Positions 15,086 through 28,764 of a stretch of 64,000 bases of DNA are shown here, one piece after another. The position numbers were made by a program, and so were the translations under genes. Source of the stretch: Scylla paramamosain (lineage: Eukaryota > Arthropoda > Malacostraca > Decapoda > Portunidae); contig NC_087166.1 in NCBI RefSeq assembly GCF_035594125.1, forward strand, positions 16,950,766 through 17,014,765. The letters are read 5' to 3'. The first letter of the stretch is position 1. Every line of letters begins with the position of its first letter. Under the pieces are notes generated by a model, which was not told where the DNA came from, made no database searches, and saw only the letters and a program-made list of their open reading frames with translations.

Positions 15086-17878
15086 AATATTATGAAAAGG
15101 AAACGATATATCCAAGAACACACCGTTTCAGTATTTATGAGCGTTTTAGTCACCATAACACTAATGAATATGGAAAGAACCCTATGTGGGAAAACAAAAC
15201 ATTACCAAAAATGTCTCTTTTCAGAGTTTTTTGAGCTGTGTACGTACGAACACGTTCAAACGCAAGGAAAACACCTTTTCTGGATAAATACAATAACATT
15301 ACCAATTATTTAGAGTGTTTTTCAGCTTGTTAGATACGAAAACGTCAAAATACATTCAAAGTACCTTATATGGTGAAACAAAACTAATTCTCAGACGCGT
15401 GTATTATAAGTAACAAAACGCTAAAACAGCTGAATAGCATTCCATATGAAGAAACTCAACAACATTTTAAAAAATATGTGTTTTTTTTAGTGTTTTCACA
15501 TTGTTAGGTACCAAAACGATAAAATGTATGGAAAAACACTTTTATAGAGAAGCAAATTGACATTACGAGAAAATTGCCTTTACAATATTTCTCAGAGTTT
15601 TATGCACAAAACTCTAAATGCATGGAATACAATCAGAATATGAAACGAAATTACCAAAAAACGTGTCTTGTGAGTATTTTTGATCTCCTTACGTACAATA
15701 ACGCTAAAACGCACGCAAAATACTGTTTATGGGGAAACAGAATAACAGTACCAAAAACGTTTTTGAGCTTCTTACGTAAAAAAAAATTCAAAATGCAAAC
15801 AAAGCCACCTATATGGGAAACCATACTATATTACAAGTTTTTCTGAACTACGTCGATACCAAAAGGTAAAACGCGTGAATATCACTTTCTATGGAGAAAT
15901 AGAGCAACATCGCCAAAAACGTCTCCTTTGAGTGTTTTTACATTGTTATGCACCAAAAAGCCAAAATGCATGCAAAACACGCTATATGGAGAAACGAAAG
16001 AACATGACGAGAAACGTGTATTATTAGAGTTTTTGAGCTTATTAGGTACCAGAACACTAAAATATATAACACTCTATATGGAGAAGCAAATCAACATTAC
16101 CAAAAACGTGTATTTTGAGTGTATTCCACATTGTTAGGTATCAAATCGCAGAAATGCAAGTAAAGTATGGAAAGGAAACGAGATATCTAGGAACACACCT
16201 TTTTGAGTGTTTATGACCGTTCTGGTCACCAAAACGATAATGAGCATGGAAAGAACTTTATGTGGCAAAACAAAACAAAAAATACCAAAAATGTCTCTTT
16301 TCAGTGTTTTTAATCTGTTTAGGAACCAAAACGCTCAAACGCAATAAAAACACTTTTTTTTTTTTTTAATGGATAAAGATAATAAAATTACAAGTAATAT
16401 ATATTTGATGTGTTTTTGAGCTGGTTAGGTAAAAAACGGCAAAATGCATTCAAAGTATTCTATATAGCAAAACAAAACGAAATTAACAGACAAGTGTTTT
16501 GAACTACGTCAATACCAAAAAGATAAAACGCGTAAATATCACTTTTTTTTTTTTTTTATGGAGAAACACAACATTGTTATGCACCAAAACGCCAAAATGC
16601 ATGCACCCTATATGGAGAAACGAAAGAACTTGACGAGAAACGCGTATTTTTTAAAATTTTTGAGCTTATTAGGTACCAAAACATTAAAATATATAACACT
16701 CTATATGGATAAACAAATAAACATTACCAAAAACGTGTATTTTGAGTGTATTCCACATTGTTAGGTATCAAATCGCACAAATGCAATCAAAGCACCCCAT
16801 ATATAAAAAGGAAACGAGATATCCAGGCACATACCTTTTGAGTTTTTATGAGTGTTCTAGTCACCAAAACTCTAAAGTATGGATGGAAAGAATCCTATGT
16901 GGGAAAACAAAACATTACCAGTAATATCTATTTTCAGTGTTTTTTTTTTTAGCTGATTACGTACTAAAACGCTCAAACGCAAGGAAAACACTTTTTATGG
17001 AGAAAAGAATAATATATTTTTTAAGTGTTTTTGAGCTTGTTAGGTACAAAAACGTCGAAATGCATTCAAAGTACCCAATGTTGTGAAACAAAACGTAATT
17101 GATAGATGCATGTATTATGAGTAGGCAACAAAACGCTAAAACGACTGAATAGCATTCTATATGAAGAAACTGAACAACATTACAAAAATTATGTTTTGAG
17201 TGTTTTCACATTGTTAGATATCATAACGCCAAAACGTAAAGTATACACTATTATAGAGAAACGAATCGACATTACTTGTAACATGCTTTTTCAATATTTA
17301 TCAGTGTTTTATGCACAAAAGAATAAATACATGGAAAACAATTTGAATATAAAACAAAATAACCTCTTCTAAGTATTTTTGATATACTTACGAACCGTAA
17401 CGCTAAAATGCACGCAAAATACCATTTATATGGAAACAAAATGACTAACAAAAACGTGTATATTTACTGTTTTTGAGCTTCTTACGTACAACAAAAGTAC
17501 AAAAAAGCAAAGTCAACTATAATGGAAACCAAACTATATTAAAAGTGTTTCTGAAGTACGTCGATACCAAAACGGTAAAACGAGTGAATATCACTTTCTA
17601 TGGAGAAACAGAACAACATTGCCACAAACATGTCCTTTTAGTGTTTTAACATTGTTATGCACCAAATCGCCAAAATGGATGCAAACCACCCTATATGGAG
17701 AAACGAGAGGACATGACGAGAAACGTGTATTATTAAAGGTTTTCAGCTTATTATGTACCAAAACACTAAAATGCATGAATAACACTGTATATGGAGAATC
17801 AAATCAATATTAAATAAAACGTGTATTTTGAGTGTATTCCACTTTGTTAGGTATCAAATCGTAAAAATGCAAGCAAAG

Positions 17879-18297
17879 CCTCTCTCTCACCGCCGCAATG
17901 TTGCATATCTAGCTGTCTTCTACCGCTATTTTCATGCTAACTGCTCTTCTGTTCCTGCTAACTGCATGCCTCCCCTCCTCCCGCGACCTCGCTGCACAAG
18001 ACTTTCTTCTTTCTCTCACCCCTATTCTGTCCACCTCTCTAACGCAAGAGTTAACCAGTATTCTCAATCATTCATCCCTTTCTCTGGCAAACTCTGGAAC
18101 TCCCTGTCTGCTTCTGTATTTCCACCTTCCTATGACTTGAATTCCTTCAAGAGGGAGGTTTCAAGACACTTATTCATCAATTTTTGACCACTGCTTCGAC
18201 CCTTTTATGGGACTGGCATTTCAGTGGGCATATTTTTTTATTGGATTTTTGTTGCCCTTGGCCATTGTCCTTCCTACATAAAAAAAAAAAAAAAAAA
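17879..18297 (+). mobile_element. 5'-truncated non-LTR retrotransposon (LINE) 3' end
   Basis: A 419-bp insertion splits a type B monomer between GCAAGCAAAG and CACATATATGG. It is richer in G+C than the array, encodes the end of a reverse-transcriptase ORF (to the TGA at 18185-18187), then has about 90 bp of 3' UTR (GTTGCCCTTGGCCATTG, CCTTCCTACAT) and an A17 tail. Truncation at the 5' end and a poly(A) tail are typical of target-primed reverse transcription. No clear target duplication is visible. The same insertion is at the mirror position 52029-52445, so it predates the palindrome or was copied between arms. From memory it resembles LINEs abundant in crab genomes. Confidence 0.9.
17881..18187 (+). 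pseudogene. C-terminal fragment of LINE reverse-transcriptase ORF
   Basis: About 100 codons are open up to the stop at 18187. The pattern SFIPFSGKLWNSL followed by SYDLNSFKREV and ending SRHLFINF matches the end of ORF2 in many animal non-LTR retrotransposons (WNSLP, then SFK, then a short basic tail). The polymerase and endonuclease domains are absent, so it is not functional. The frame runs on from satellite sequence upstream, so the apparent start codon at 17828 is fortuitous. The right-arm copy differs at a few residues (for example LPASV for LSASV, and KKEV for KREV). Confidence 0.85.
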
Positions 18298-20970
18298 CAC
18301 ATATATGGAAAGGAAACGTTATTTCCAGGAACACAACTTTTGAGTGTTTATTTTGTACCAAAACGCTAATGAGGATGGAAAGAACCCTATGCGGGAAAAC
18401 AAAACAACCAAATATGTCTTTTTCAGTGGTTTTGATATGCTTACATACCAAAACGCTCAAACGCAAGGAAAACCCTTTATGGAGATACAGAATAACATTA
18501 CCAAAAATATATATTGCAATGTTTTTGAGCTTGTTAGGTACAAAAGCGCCAAAATGCATTCAAAGTACCCTATATGGTGAAACAAAATATAATTAACAGA
18601 CGCGTGTATTATGAGTAGGTTGAATAGCATTCCATTTTTACAAAAAAAAAAAAAAAATGCATTTTGAATGTTTTCACGTTGTTAGGTACCAAAAAGTCAA
18701 AATGTATGCAAAACAGTTTTATAGAGAAACATTGATATTACTTGAAAATTGCCTTTTCAATATTTATCAGCGTTTTATGCACAAAAATATAAATGCATGG
18801 AACACAATTGGAATATTAAACGATATTTTAAAAAAGTTGTCTTGTGAGTATTTTTGATCTTACGTACCATAACGCTAAAACGCACGCAAAATACCCTTCA
18901 TTGGGAAACAGAATAACATTACCAAAAACATGCATATTTAGTGTTTTTGAACTTCTTACGTACAAAAAAAAAAAAAAAAAAACACAAAAATGTAAGCAAA
19001 GTCTCCTATATTTGAAACCAAACATTATTACAATACACGTATATTACAAGTGTTTCTGAAGTACGTCGATACCAAAACGGTAAAACGCGTGAATATCGCT
19101 TTCTTTGGGGAAACAGAACAACATTGTGAAAAACGTCTCCTTTGAGTGTTTTTACATTGTTATGCACCAAAACGCCAAAATGAATGCAAAACACCCTGTA
19201 TGGAGAAACGAAAGAACATGACGAGAAACGTGTATTATTATAGTTTTTGAGTTATTAGGTACCAAAGCACTAAAATACATGAATAACATTCTGTATAGAG
19301 AAGGAAATCAATATTACCAAAAAAAAATAAACATGTGTTTTCAATGTATTCCACATTGTTAGGTATCAAATAGCAAAAATGCAAGCAAAGCACCCTATAT
19401 ATGTATAGGAAACGAGAATTCCAGAAACACACCTTTTGAGTGTTCATAAGCGTTCTAGTCACCAAAACGCTAATGATCATGGAAAGAACCGTAGAAAAAA
19501 CATTACCAAAAATATCTCTTTTCAGTGTTTTTTTTAGCTGTTTACGTACCAAAACGCTATAACGCAGGGAAAATACTTTTTATGGAGAAAGAGAATACCA
19601 TTACGAAAAATATATATTCGGAGTGTTTTTGAGCTTGTTAGGTACAAAAACTGCTAAATACATTCAAAGTACCCTATATGGTGAAACAAAATGTAATAAA
19701 CAGACTCGTGTATTATGAGTAACAAAACGCTAAAACGGTTGAATAGCGTTCTATATGAAGAAACTGAACATTACAAAAAATGTGTTGTGAGTGATTTTAC
19801 ATTGTTAGGTACCAATACACTAAAATGCATGAATAACACTCTATATGGAGAAGCAAATCAACATTACTTACCAAAAAGGTGTATTTTGAGTGTATTCCAC
19901 ATTGTTAGGTATCAAATCGCAAAAATGGAAGCAAAGCACCCTATATATGGAAAGGAAACAAAAGTTCCAGAAACACACCTTTTGAGTGTTTATGAACGAT
20001 CTAGTCATCAAATCGCTAATGAGCATGGAAAGAACCCTATGTGGGAAAACAAAACATTACCAAAAATGACTTTTCAGTGTTTTTTGAGCTATTCAAGTAT
20101 CAAAACGCTAAATCTCAAAAAAAAAAAAAACTTTTAATGGAGAAAGAGAATAACATTACCAAATATATATATTTCGAGTGTTTTTGAGCTTGTCATGTAC
20201 AAAAGAGGCGAAATGCATTGAAAGTACCCTATATGGTGAAACAAAACGTAATTAACAGACGCGTGTATTATGTGTAGGTAACAAAACGCTAAAACTGCTG
20301 AATAGCATTCATTCTATATGAAGAAACATTACAAAAAATGTGTTTTGAGTGTTTTCACATTGCTAGGTACCAAAACAATTTTTTTTTAGAGAAACTAATT
20401 GACATTACTTGAAACTTGCCTTTTGAACGTTTCTAAGCGTTTTATGCACAAAACGATAAATGCATGGACAGCAATTGGGAATATAAAACGAAATTAATAA
20501 AAACGTGTCTTGTGAGTATTTTTGATCTTTTAACGTACCATAACGCTAAAACGCACGCAAAGTACCCCTTATGGGGAAACAGAATAACACTACCAAAAAC
20601 GTGTTTTTGAACTTCTTACGTACAAAAACGGCAAAATGCAAGGAAAATCACCTATATGGGAAATCAGTCTATAGTTAAAGATATGTATATTACAAATGTT
20701 TCTGAACTACGACGATACCAAAACGCTAAAATGCGTGAATATCACTTTCTATAGAGAAACAGAATAACATTGCCAAATACGTCATCTTTGAATGTTTTTA
20801 CATTGTTATACACCAAAACGCCAAAATGTATGTAAAGTATCCTATATAGAGAAACGAAAGGATTTGAGATACGTGTTTTGTGAGTGTTTTTCAGTTTCTT
20901 AAGAACGAAAACTCAAAAATTTACGAATAGCTCTTTATATGGAGGATGTTTTTCACAATGTTAAGTGCCA

Positions 20971-21000
20971 AACTGCCAACATGCAAACTGCCAACATGCA
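20971..21000. repeat. 15-bp tandem duplication
   Basis: AACTGCCAACATGCA occurs twice in direct succession. The mirror copy is at 49335-49364, so the duplication predates the palindrome. Confidence 0.9.
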
Positions 21001-22950
21001 ATTATAAATCGACATTACCAAAAACGTGTATTTTGAGTGTATTCCACATTGTTAGGTATCAAAAGGCAAAAATGCAAGCAAAGCACCCTATATATGGAAA
21101 GGAAACGAGATTTCCAGGAACACACCTTTTGAGTGTTTATGATCGTTCTAGTCACCAACACGGTAATAAGCATGGAAAAAACCCTATGTGGGAAAAGAAC
21201 TGTTTACCAAAAATATCTCCTTTCAGTTTTTTTTTTTTTTAGCTTTTTACGAACCAAAACGCTAAAACATTAGGAAACCACTTTTATTTTCTTTATGGAG
21301 AAACAGAATAATATTACGAAAAATATATATTTGGTGTGTTTTTGAGCTTGTTAGTTACAAAAACGGTAAAATGCATTGAAAATATCCTATATAGTGAAAC
21401 AAATGTAATAAACAGACGCGGGTATTATGAGTAGGTAACAAAACGCTAAAACGGCTGAATAGCATTACATATAAAGAAACTGAATAACATTACAAAAAAT
21501 GTGATTTGAATATTTTCTCATTGTTAAGTACCAATACACTAAAATGCATGAATAACACTCTATATGGAGAAGCAAATCAATATTACCAAAAACGTGTATT
21601 TTTACTGTATTCCACATTGTTAGGTATCAAGTCGCAAAAATGCAAGCAAAGCACCCTGTATATGGAAAGGGACAAGAGTTCCAGAAACACACATTTTCAG
21701 TGTTCATAGGCGTTCTAGTCACCAAAACGCTAATGAGCATGAAAAGAACCCTATGTGGGAAAACAAAACATTACCAAAAATGTCTCTTTTCAGCGTTTGT
21801 TCAGCTGTTTACGTACCAAAACGCTAAAACTCTAGGATATAACTTTTTATGTAGACAGTATAACATTACCAAAAATATATATTTCTAGTGGTTTTAAGCT
21901 TGATAGGTACACAACAGGCAAAATGCATTCAAAGTACCCTGTATGGTGAAACTAAACGTAATTAACAGACGCGTGTATTATGTGTAGGTAAGAAAACGCT
22001 AAAATTGCTCATTAGCATTCTATATGAAGAAACTAAACAACATTACAAAAAATGTGTTTTCAGTGTTTTCACATTGTTAGGTACCAAAACGCCAAAATGT
22101 ATGCATAACAGTTTTATAGCTGATTGACAATTCTTAAAAAAAATGCCTTTTCAGTGTTTCTCAGTGTTTTACGCACAAAACTATAAATGCATAGAACACA
22201 ATTAGAATATAAAACAAAAATACCAAAAACATGTCTTGTGAGTATTTTTTATCCTACGTTCCATAACGCTAAAACGCACGCAAAATACCATTTATGAGGA
22301 AGCAGAATAATATTATCAAAAACGTGCTTAGTGCTTTTGAGCTTCTTACGTGCAAAAACACCAAAATGCAAGCAAAGACACCTATATGGGAAACCAAACT
22401 ATATTACAATACACGTATATTATAAGTGTTTTTGAACTACGTCGATACCAAAACGGTAAAACGTGTGAATATCACTTTCTATGGAGAAACAGAAGAACTT
22501 TGCTAAAAACGTCTCCTTTTGAGTGTTTTTACATTGTTATGCACCAAAACGACAAAATTCATGCAAAACACCCTATATGGAGAAACAAAAGAACATGACG
22601 AGAAACGTATATTATTAGAGTTTTTGAGCTTATTAGGTAACAAAGCACTAAAATGCATGAATAACACTGTATGGAGAAGCAAATCAACTTTACGAAAAAC
22701 GTGTATTTTGAGTGTATTCCAGATTATTAGGTATCAAATCGCAAGAAAAGCAAGAAAAACACCCTATATATGGAAAGGAAATGAGAGTTCCAGATACACA
22801 CCTTTTGAGTGTTTATGAGCGTTCTAGTTACCAAAACGCTAATGAGGATGGAAAGAACCCTATGTCGGAAAACAAAACATTACCAAAAATGTCTCTTTTT
22901 AGTGTTTTTTTTTTTTTTAGCTGTTTTCGTACCAAAACGCTAAAACGCAA

Positions 22951-22952
<2 letters not shown>

Positions 22953-23039
<87 letters not shown>
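22953..23039. repeat. (TA)n microsatellite, 87 bp, at an F-to-R switch
   Basis: Before it the array reads F (CCAAAACGCTAAAACGCAAGG); after it the array reads R (AAGCTTTGCATAAATTTCG). It marks the right end of the higher-order array. The mirror tract at 47282-47378 is 97 bp. Confidence 0.97.
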
Positions 23040-23043
<4 letters not shown>

Positions 23044-25865
23044 TTTGCATAAATTTCGACGTTTTGGTACTTACTAATGTGAAAATCAATCAAAATACAC
23101 GCTTTTTGGTAATGTTCTGTTTCTCAATTGTTGTTTTTGAAAATAGTTGTCTTTGATAATGTTATTCTGTTTTTTTTTTTCATGATGTTTATTTTCAATG
23201 TTTTTTGTTTAGTGTTAGTACGTAATAAGTAAAAAAAAACACTTGAAATCAACGTTTTTCTTAATGTTCTTTTGCATTACTATATAGGGTGATTTACATG
23301 CTATTTAGCGTTTGCGTGCCCACCAAACTGAAAAACATTCAAAAGACACGTTTCTGGTAAGGTTTCGTTTCCAAGTAAGGAGCTTTGCATGCATTTTTGC
23401 GTTTTGGTATTTAATAATGTGAAAACACTCAATATACAAAATTTTTTTGTAATGTTCTTTCTCTCGATATAGAATGCTATTAATGTGTTGTAGCATTTTG
23501 TTACCTAAAAAGCTAAAAAAACTCTAATAATACTGTATAACACGAGTTTTGTGTTATTGTTATTGTGTTTCTCTATAAACGGTATTTTCATGCCTTTTTG
23601 TGTTTTGGTACGAAAATAGCTCAAAAACACTAAAAATACATGCTTTTCGAAAGATTGTTATGTTTCTCCATTGTTATTCATGTGTTCTGGCATTTTGATA
23701 CCTGGAAAGCTCAAAAACACTTGCAATAGATGTCTCTTGTAATGTCCTTTCGTTTCCCCATGTAGGCTACTTTGCACGTATTTTTGGCGTTTTTGTAAGT
23801 AACTAGCTCAAAAACACTCTAAATGCTTGTTTTGTCTAGTGTTATTCTATTTCTTCATTAAGGTTTTTTGCATACATTTTAGCGTTTTGGTATGTAAGAA
23901 GCTAAAAATTACTGAATAGACACGTTCTTTGTAATGTTTTCTTTTCCCTTACAGGTTTTTTTTTTTTATTTCCATGCCTTTTAGCATTTTGGTACCTAAC
24001 ATGTCATAAACACTTAAAAGACACATTTCTAGAAATGTCATTTCCTTTTCCCATATAGAATGCTTTGCGTACATGGAGTTTTGATACCTACGAATATGAA
24101 ATACACTCAAAATACATGATTTTGGTTTTGTTGTTATGTATCTCAATATAGAATGCTCTTCATGGGTTTTAGCTGTTTTGGTACATGAGGAGCTCAAAAA
24201 TACACGTTTTTCGTAATTAAATTTAGTTTCCTAATTTAGAGTACTTTCCAAGCGTTTTGGCGTTTTTCTACGCAAGCACAAAAACAATCAAAATACTTGT
24301 TTCTGGTAATGTTATTTTGTTTATCAATGAAGGGTGTTTTAAATGCGCATTTTTTAGTACGTAAGAAGCTGAAAAACAATAAAAAGACTCGTCTTTTTTT
24401 TATTTATTTTTTTTTATTATGTGTTCTATTTCCACATAGGGTGCTTTTCATACTTTCTTTGGGTTTTGGTGCCTAACATGCACAAAAACTCTTGAAATAT
24501 ACGTTTCATGGAATGTCATTTCGTTTCCAAATACTGCTTTCCATGCAGTTTGACGTCTTGGTGCATAACAGTGTGAAAAAAGCATAAATTACAAGTTTTT
24601 GGTAGTTTTTTTTTTTTCCCCCCGTTTCTCCATATAGAGTGGTATTGACGCGTTTTTCCGTTTGGTACCAAAAAAGCTGAAAAAAAAAAAACATGATATA
24701 CGTTTCTCCTAATGTCTTTTCTTTTTATCATGTAGGTTCCTTTGCATGCATTTCGCCGTTTTTCTACACAACAATCTAAAAAAGAAAAATAAATAAAAAA
24801 TCGAAAACAGTTGTTTTTGGTAATGTTATTTTGTTTCTCCATAAAGTGCGTTTTTGGGGGCGTTTAAGCGTTTTGGTATGTATGTTCAAAAACATTAAAA
24901 AACAAACGTTTTTCGTAATGTTGTTTTGCATTCCCATATAGAGTGGAATCTATTCTTTTTACCGTTTTAGTGTCTAACACGTTCAAAAACACTCAAAACA
25001 CACGTTTCTGGTAAATTCGTTTCATTTCCTTCTGTAGGAGGCTTTGCATACACTTTGGTATTTTTGTTCCTAACACTGAAAAAAAGCACTTCAAATACAT
25101 TTTTTTTTGGTAATATTTTTTTTTCTATATTGAGTGATATTCATGAGTGTCAGTGTTTTGTTACTTAAGAAACTCAAAGATACTCACAATTACTCTTTTC
25201 ATGTCCTTTCGTTTCTTCATATTGGGTATTTTTCATGCTTTTTTTTTGTTTTCTATGAAGCTAGCTTAAAATCACGAAAAAAAGTTATTTTTTATTTTAT
25301 ATTTTCAGAAAGCGTGTTTTGCATACATTTCAGCGTTTTGGTATGTAAAAGACGTTTTTTTTTTTTTTTTATATATATATAATGGGCTTTCCAATCTTTT
25401 TAGGGTTTTCGTGCTTAACATGCTCATAAACACTCAAAAAACTTTTTTTTTTGGAAATCTCGTTTATTTATCACATATACGGTGCTTTGCATGGATTTTT
25501 GCTTTTGGTACCTAAAAATGTGAAAAAAAACACTCAAAATACAGATTTATAGAAATGTTGTTCTGTTTCTCCATATAGAGTGCTATTCATTCGTTTTCGA
25601 GATTTAGTACCTATGAAGCTGGTAATACTTCTTCCTCATAGTGTCTTTTCGTTTCCTCATAAAGGGTATTTTCCATGCATTTTGCCGTTTTTATGTACAA
25701 AACAATCTCAAAACACTCAAGACACTGGTTTTTGGTAACGTTTTTTTGTTTCTTGATAAATGGTATTTTGCATGCGTTTTACAGTTTTCGTATGTAAGTA
25801 GTTCCAAAAACGCTCAAAAGATGTTTTCTATTTTTTTTCTGTATATAGAGTGCTTATTTTTTTTA

Positions 25866-25900
25866 TTTTTTTATTTATTTATTTATTTATTTATTTATTT
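25866..25900. repeat. (ATTT)n microsatellite
   Basis: About eight TTTA units directly precede the hairpin at 25901. The mirror (AAAT)n lies at 44308-44345. Confidence 0.9.
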
Positions 25901-26009
25901 GGGAAAAGACATAAAAAAAAACGTTGTTCTTGAATATTTATGAGCGCGTTAGGCACTAACGCGCTCATAAATATTCAAGAAACACTTTTTTTTTTGTCTT
26001 TTCTTCCCC
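25901..26009. repeat. Hairpin with perfect 24-bp core stem
   Basis: A 24-bp stem starting TCTTGAATATTTATGAGCGC (25928-25951), loop GGCAC, then its exact complement (25957-25980). The arms extend imperfectly outward from GGGAAAAGACAT (25901) to TGTCTTTTCTTCCCC (about 26009). The left half is a short F island in R array. The mirror copy is at 44228-44280 with loop GTGCC, as expected for an inverted copy. Confidence 0.92.
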
Positions 26010-27516
26010 AATAATGGGTGCTTTCCATGCATTTTGGCGTTATGGTATCTAACAATGTGAAATACAATCAAAATAAATTTTATGTTATTTTCTTTCTCCA
26101 TATAGACTGTTATTCATTATACACGTTTCTCGTTATGTCTTTTTGTTTCCCCATATAGGATACTTTCCATGCATTTTGGTGTTTTTGTACGTAACAAGCT
26201 TAAAAACACTAAACAAAAAAAAACTTGTTCTTAGTAATGTTATTGTTTTTCCATTAAGGTTGTTCTGCATGCCTTTCAGCGTTTTGATATGTAAATAGCT
26301 CAAAAAGATTGAAAAGAAACGTTTTTTGGTAATGTTGTTTTAATTACCTATATTGGATGCTTTCCATTCTTTTCAGCGTTTAGGTGCATATAATGCTCAA
26401 AAACACACACAAAAAATGGAAATCTCGTTTCCTTTCTCCGTGTAGTGTACTTTGCATGCATTTTAGAATTTTGGAATTTAACAATGTGAAAGACAATTAA
26501 AATACACGTTTTTATTAATGTTTTTATGTTTCTCCATATAGAGAGTTATTCTTGCCTTTTAGCGCTTTGGTAGCTAAGAAGATGAAAAGCACTCATAATA
26601 CACGTTTTTCGTAATGTCTTTTCGTTTCCTCATATAGGAAATTTACATGCATTTTTGCGTTTTTTTATGTAACAACCTCGAATACAAATACTTGATTTCG
26701 TAATGTTATTCTGTTTCTTCACAAAAGATGTTTACCATGTTTTTTTTTTTTTTACGTTTTATTACGTAAGAAGCGCAAAAACACTGAAAAGAGACGTTTT
26801 TAGTAATGTTTTGTTTTCCTATAAAGGGGGACTTCCATGCTTTTAAGCGTTTTGCTGCTTAATACTTTCATGAACACTCAAAAGACAAGATTTTTTTTTT
26901 TTTTTTTTAGAAATCTTGTTTTCCCTCCCCATATAGGATGCTTTGTATGCATTTTTACTTTTTGATACCTAACGATGTGAAATGCACTCGAAATTCTTGT
27001 TTTTAGTATTTTTTTTTCTATTTCTACATATAGAGTGATGTATATCTATTTTCGTGTTTTGGTATCTAAGAAGGTCAAAATCTCTCATTATACACGTCAT
27101 CTTTCATGTCCTTCTTTTTCCCCATATAGTATACTTTCCATGCATTTTGGCGTTTATGTACGTAACAAACTCAAAAATACTCAAAATACATGTTTTTGGT
27201 TGTTATTCTGTTTCTCCATAAAGGGTAGTTTTTAATCGTTTTAGTGTTTTGGTAGGTAAGAAAGTAAAAAAGCACCCAAAAGACATGTTTTACATAATGT
27301 TTTTCTGTGTTCCCATATAGGGTGATTTCCATGCTTTTTAGCGTTTTGTTTCATAGCATGCTCATAAACACTCAAAAGACACTTCCCTGAAATCTCGTTT
27401 CCTTTCTACATATAGTTTGCTTTGCATGCATTTTGACGTTTTGGTACCTAACAATGTGAAATCCATTTAAAATACACGTTTCTCGTAACGTCTTTTCTTT
27501 TCCCAATATAGGGTAC

Positions 27517-27630
27517 TTTTTTTTTTTTTTATGTAGGAAGGACACTGGCCAAGGGCAACAAAAATCTAATAAAAAAAAAATGCCCACTGAAATGCCAGTC
27601 CCATAAAACGGTCAAAGCAGTGGTCAAAAA
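27517..27630 (-). mobile_element. Very short LINE 3' UTR fragment
   Basis: On the minus strand this is a poly(A)-tailed, about 100-bp copy of the same 3' UTR as at 17879 (GACCACTGC, GGGACTGGCATTTCAGTGGG, GTTGCCCTTGGCCAGTG). It starts just after the stop codon and carries no coding sequence. It interrupts a monomer between GGGTACT and TTGTATGCAACAAGC. The same insertion is mirrored at 42581-42691. Confidence 0.88.
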
Positions 27631-28764
27631 CTTTGTATGCAACAAGCTCAAAAATAATTAAAATTCTTTTTTTTTTTTGATGTTATGTTGTTTCTTCATA
27701 AAGTTTTATTTTTTTTATACGTTTAATTGTTTTGGTTTCTAATAAGTTCGAAAATACTTAAAAGACACGTTTTCGCAACGTTGTTTTTGCATTCCAATTT
27801 AAAGTAAATTCCATGCTTTGTATCATTTTGCTGCCTATCACGCTAAAAAAATACACAAAAGACAAGTTTTCCGTAATGTCGTTTCGTTTCCTCATATAGG
27901 AGGCATTAAAAGCAATTTCGCCTGTTGTTCTTCATATAGAGTGTTATTTATGTTTTAGCGTTTTCATAATCAACAAGCTCAAAAAACATTCGTAATACAC
28001 GTTTCTCGTAATGTACTTTCTTCATGTAGGGTATTTTCAATACATTTTGTCATTTTCTACGTAGAAAGCTCAAAAATAGTGAAAATACTTGATTTCTGTA
28101 CTGTTATTCTCGTTCTCCATAAAATGTGTTTTCCATGCTTTTCAGTGTTTTGTTATGTAACTAGCTGAAAACACATTTTTTTTTATTTGTTTCCTTCTCC
28201 CATATAGAATGCTTTCCATTCTTAAAAGCGTTTTAATACGCTCATAAACTCTCAAAAGACACGTTACTTAAATGTCGTTTCATTCCTTCATATATGGTTC
28301 TTTGCATGCATTTCGGAATAATTTCACCTTAAAATTTGAAATACATTAAAAATATATGGTTTTGGTGTTGTTATTCTGTTTATCCTGTGTTTAAGATGTT
28401 ATTCTGTTTTATTCATGTCTTTAAGCGTTTTGATACCTAAAAAAGAAAAAAAAAACGTTCATAATACACGTTTCTTGTAATGTCTTTTCGTTTTCCGAAA
28501 TAGGATACTTTGGATGCACTGTTGCGTTTTTTTCTACGTAATAAGCTCAAAAATACTCGAAATGCTTGTTTTTGGTAATGTTATTCTGTTTCTTCATATA
28601 GAGTATTATTAAACGCCTTTTTGCATTTTTGTACCTAAAAAGCTAAAAAAAACACTTATATAATGCATGTTTCTTATAATGTCTTTTTGTTTCACCATAT
28701 AGAGTACTTTGCATTAATTTTGACGTTTTTCTACGTAACAAGATCAAAAACTCGAAATATTTTT

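Larger units (their letters stand above)
12582..22952 (+). repeat. 12-monomer higher-order repeat, about 1.1 kb period
   Basis: The marker GGTATCAAATCGCA (type B variant) starts at 12582, 13702, 14812, 15020, 16137, 16764, 17850, 19362, 19908, 21055, 21623 and 22730. The intervals are 1120, 1110, 208, 1117, 627, 1086, 1512, 546, 1147, 568 and 1107. The 1512 interval contains the 419-bp LINE, leaving about 1093. I counted 12 monomers between 12582 and 13702, in the order B-C-D-E-A-B'-C'-D'-E'-A'-X-A''. Full units alternate with shortened ones (208 bp and 546-627 bp). Such intervals are typical of unequal exchange in higher-order satellite arrays. The mirror copy is at 47379-57730. Confidence 0.88.

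Noticed and set aside
17828..18187. Intact host gene starting at 17828
   Set aside because: The first codons are satellite sequence and the rest is a truncated LINE ORF2 end followed by its 3' UTR and poly(A).
19715..20137. Candidate 140-residue protein and similar 60-130-residue frames throughout
   Set aside because: They follow the satellite period, vary in start and stop between units and have overlapping open frames on both strands. They are best explained by the 96-bp repeat.
12582..22952. CRISPR-like repeat/spacer array
   Set aside because: Repeats are about 96 bp, diverged along their whole length and contiguous, with no unique spacers or cas genes. The context is eukaryotic.
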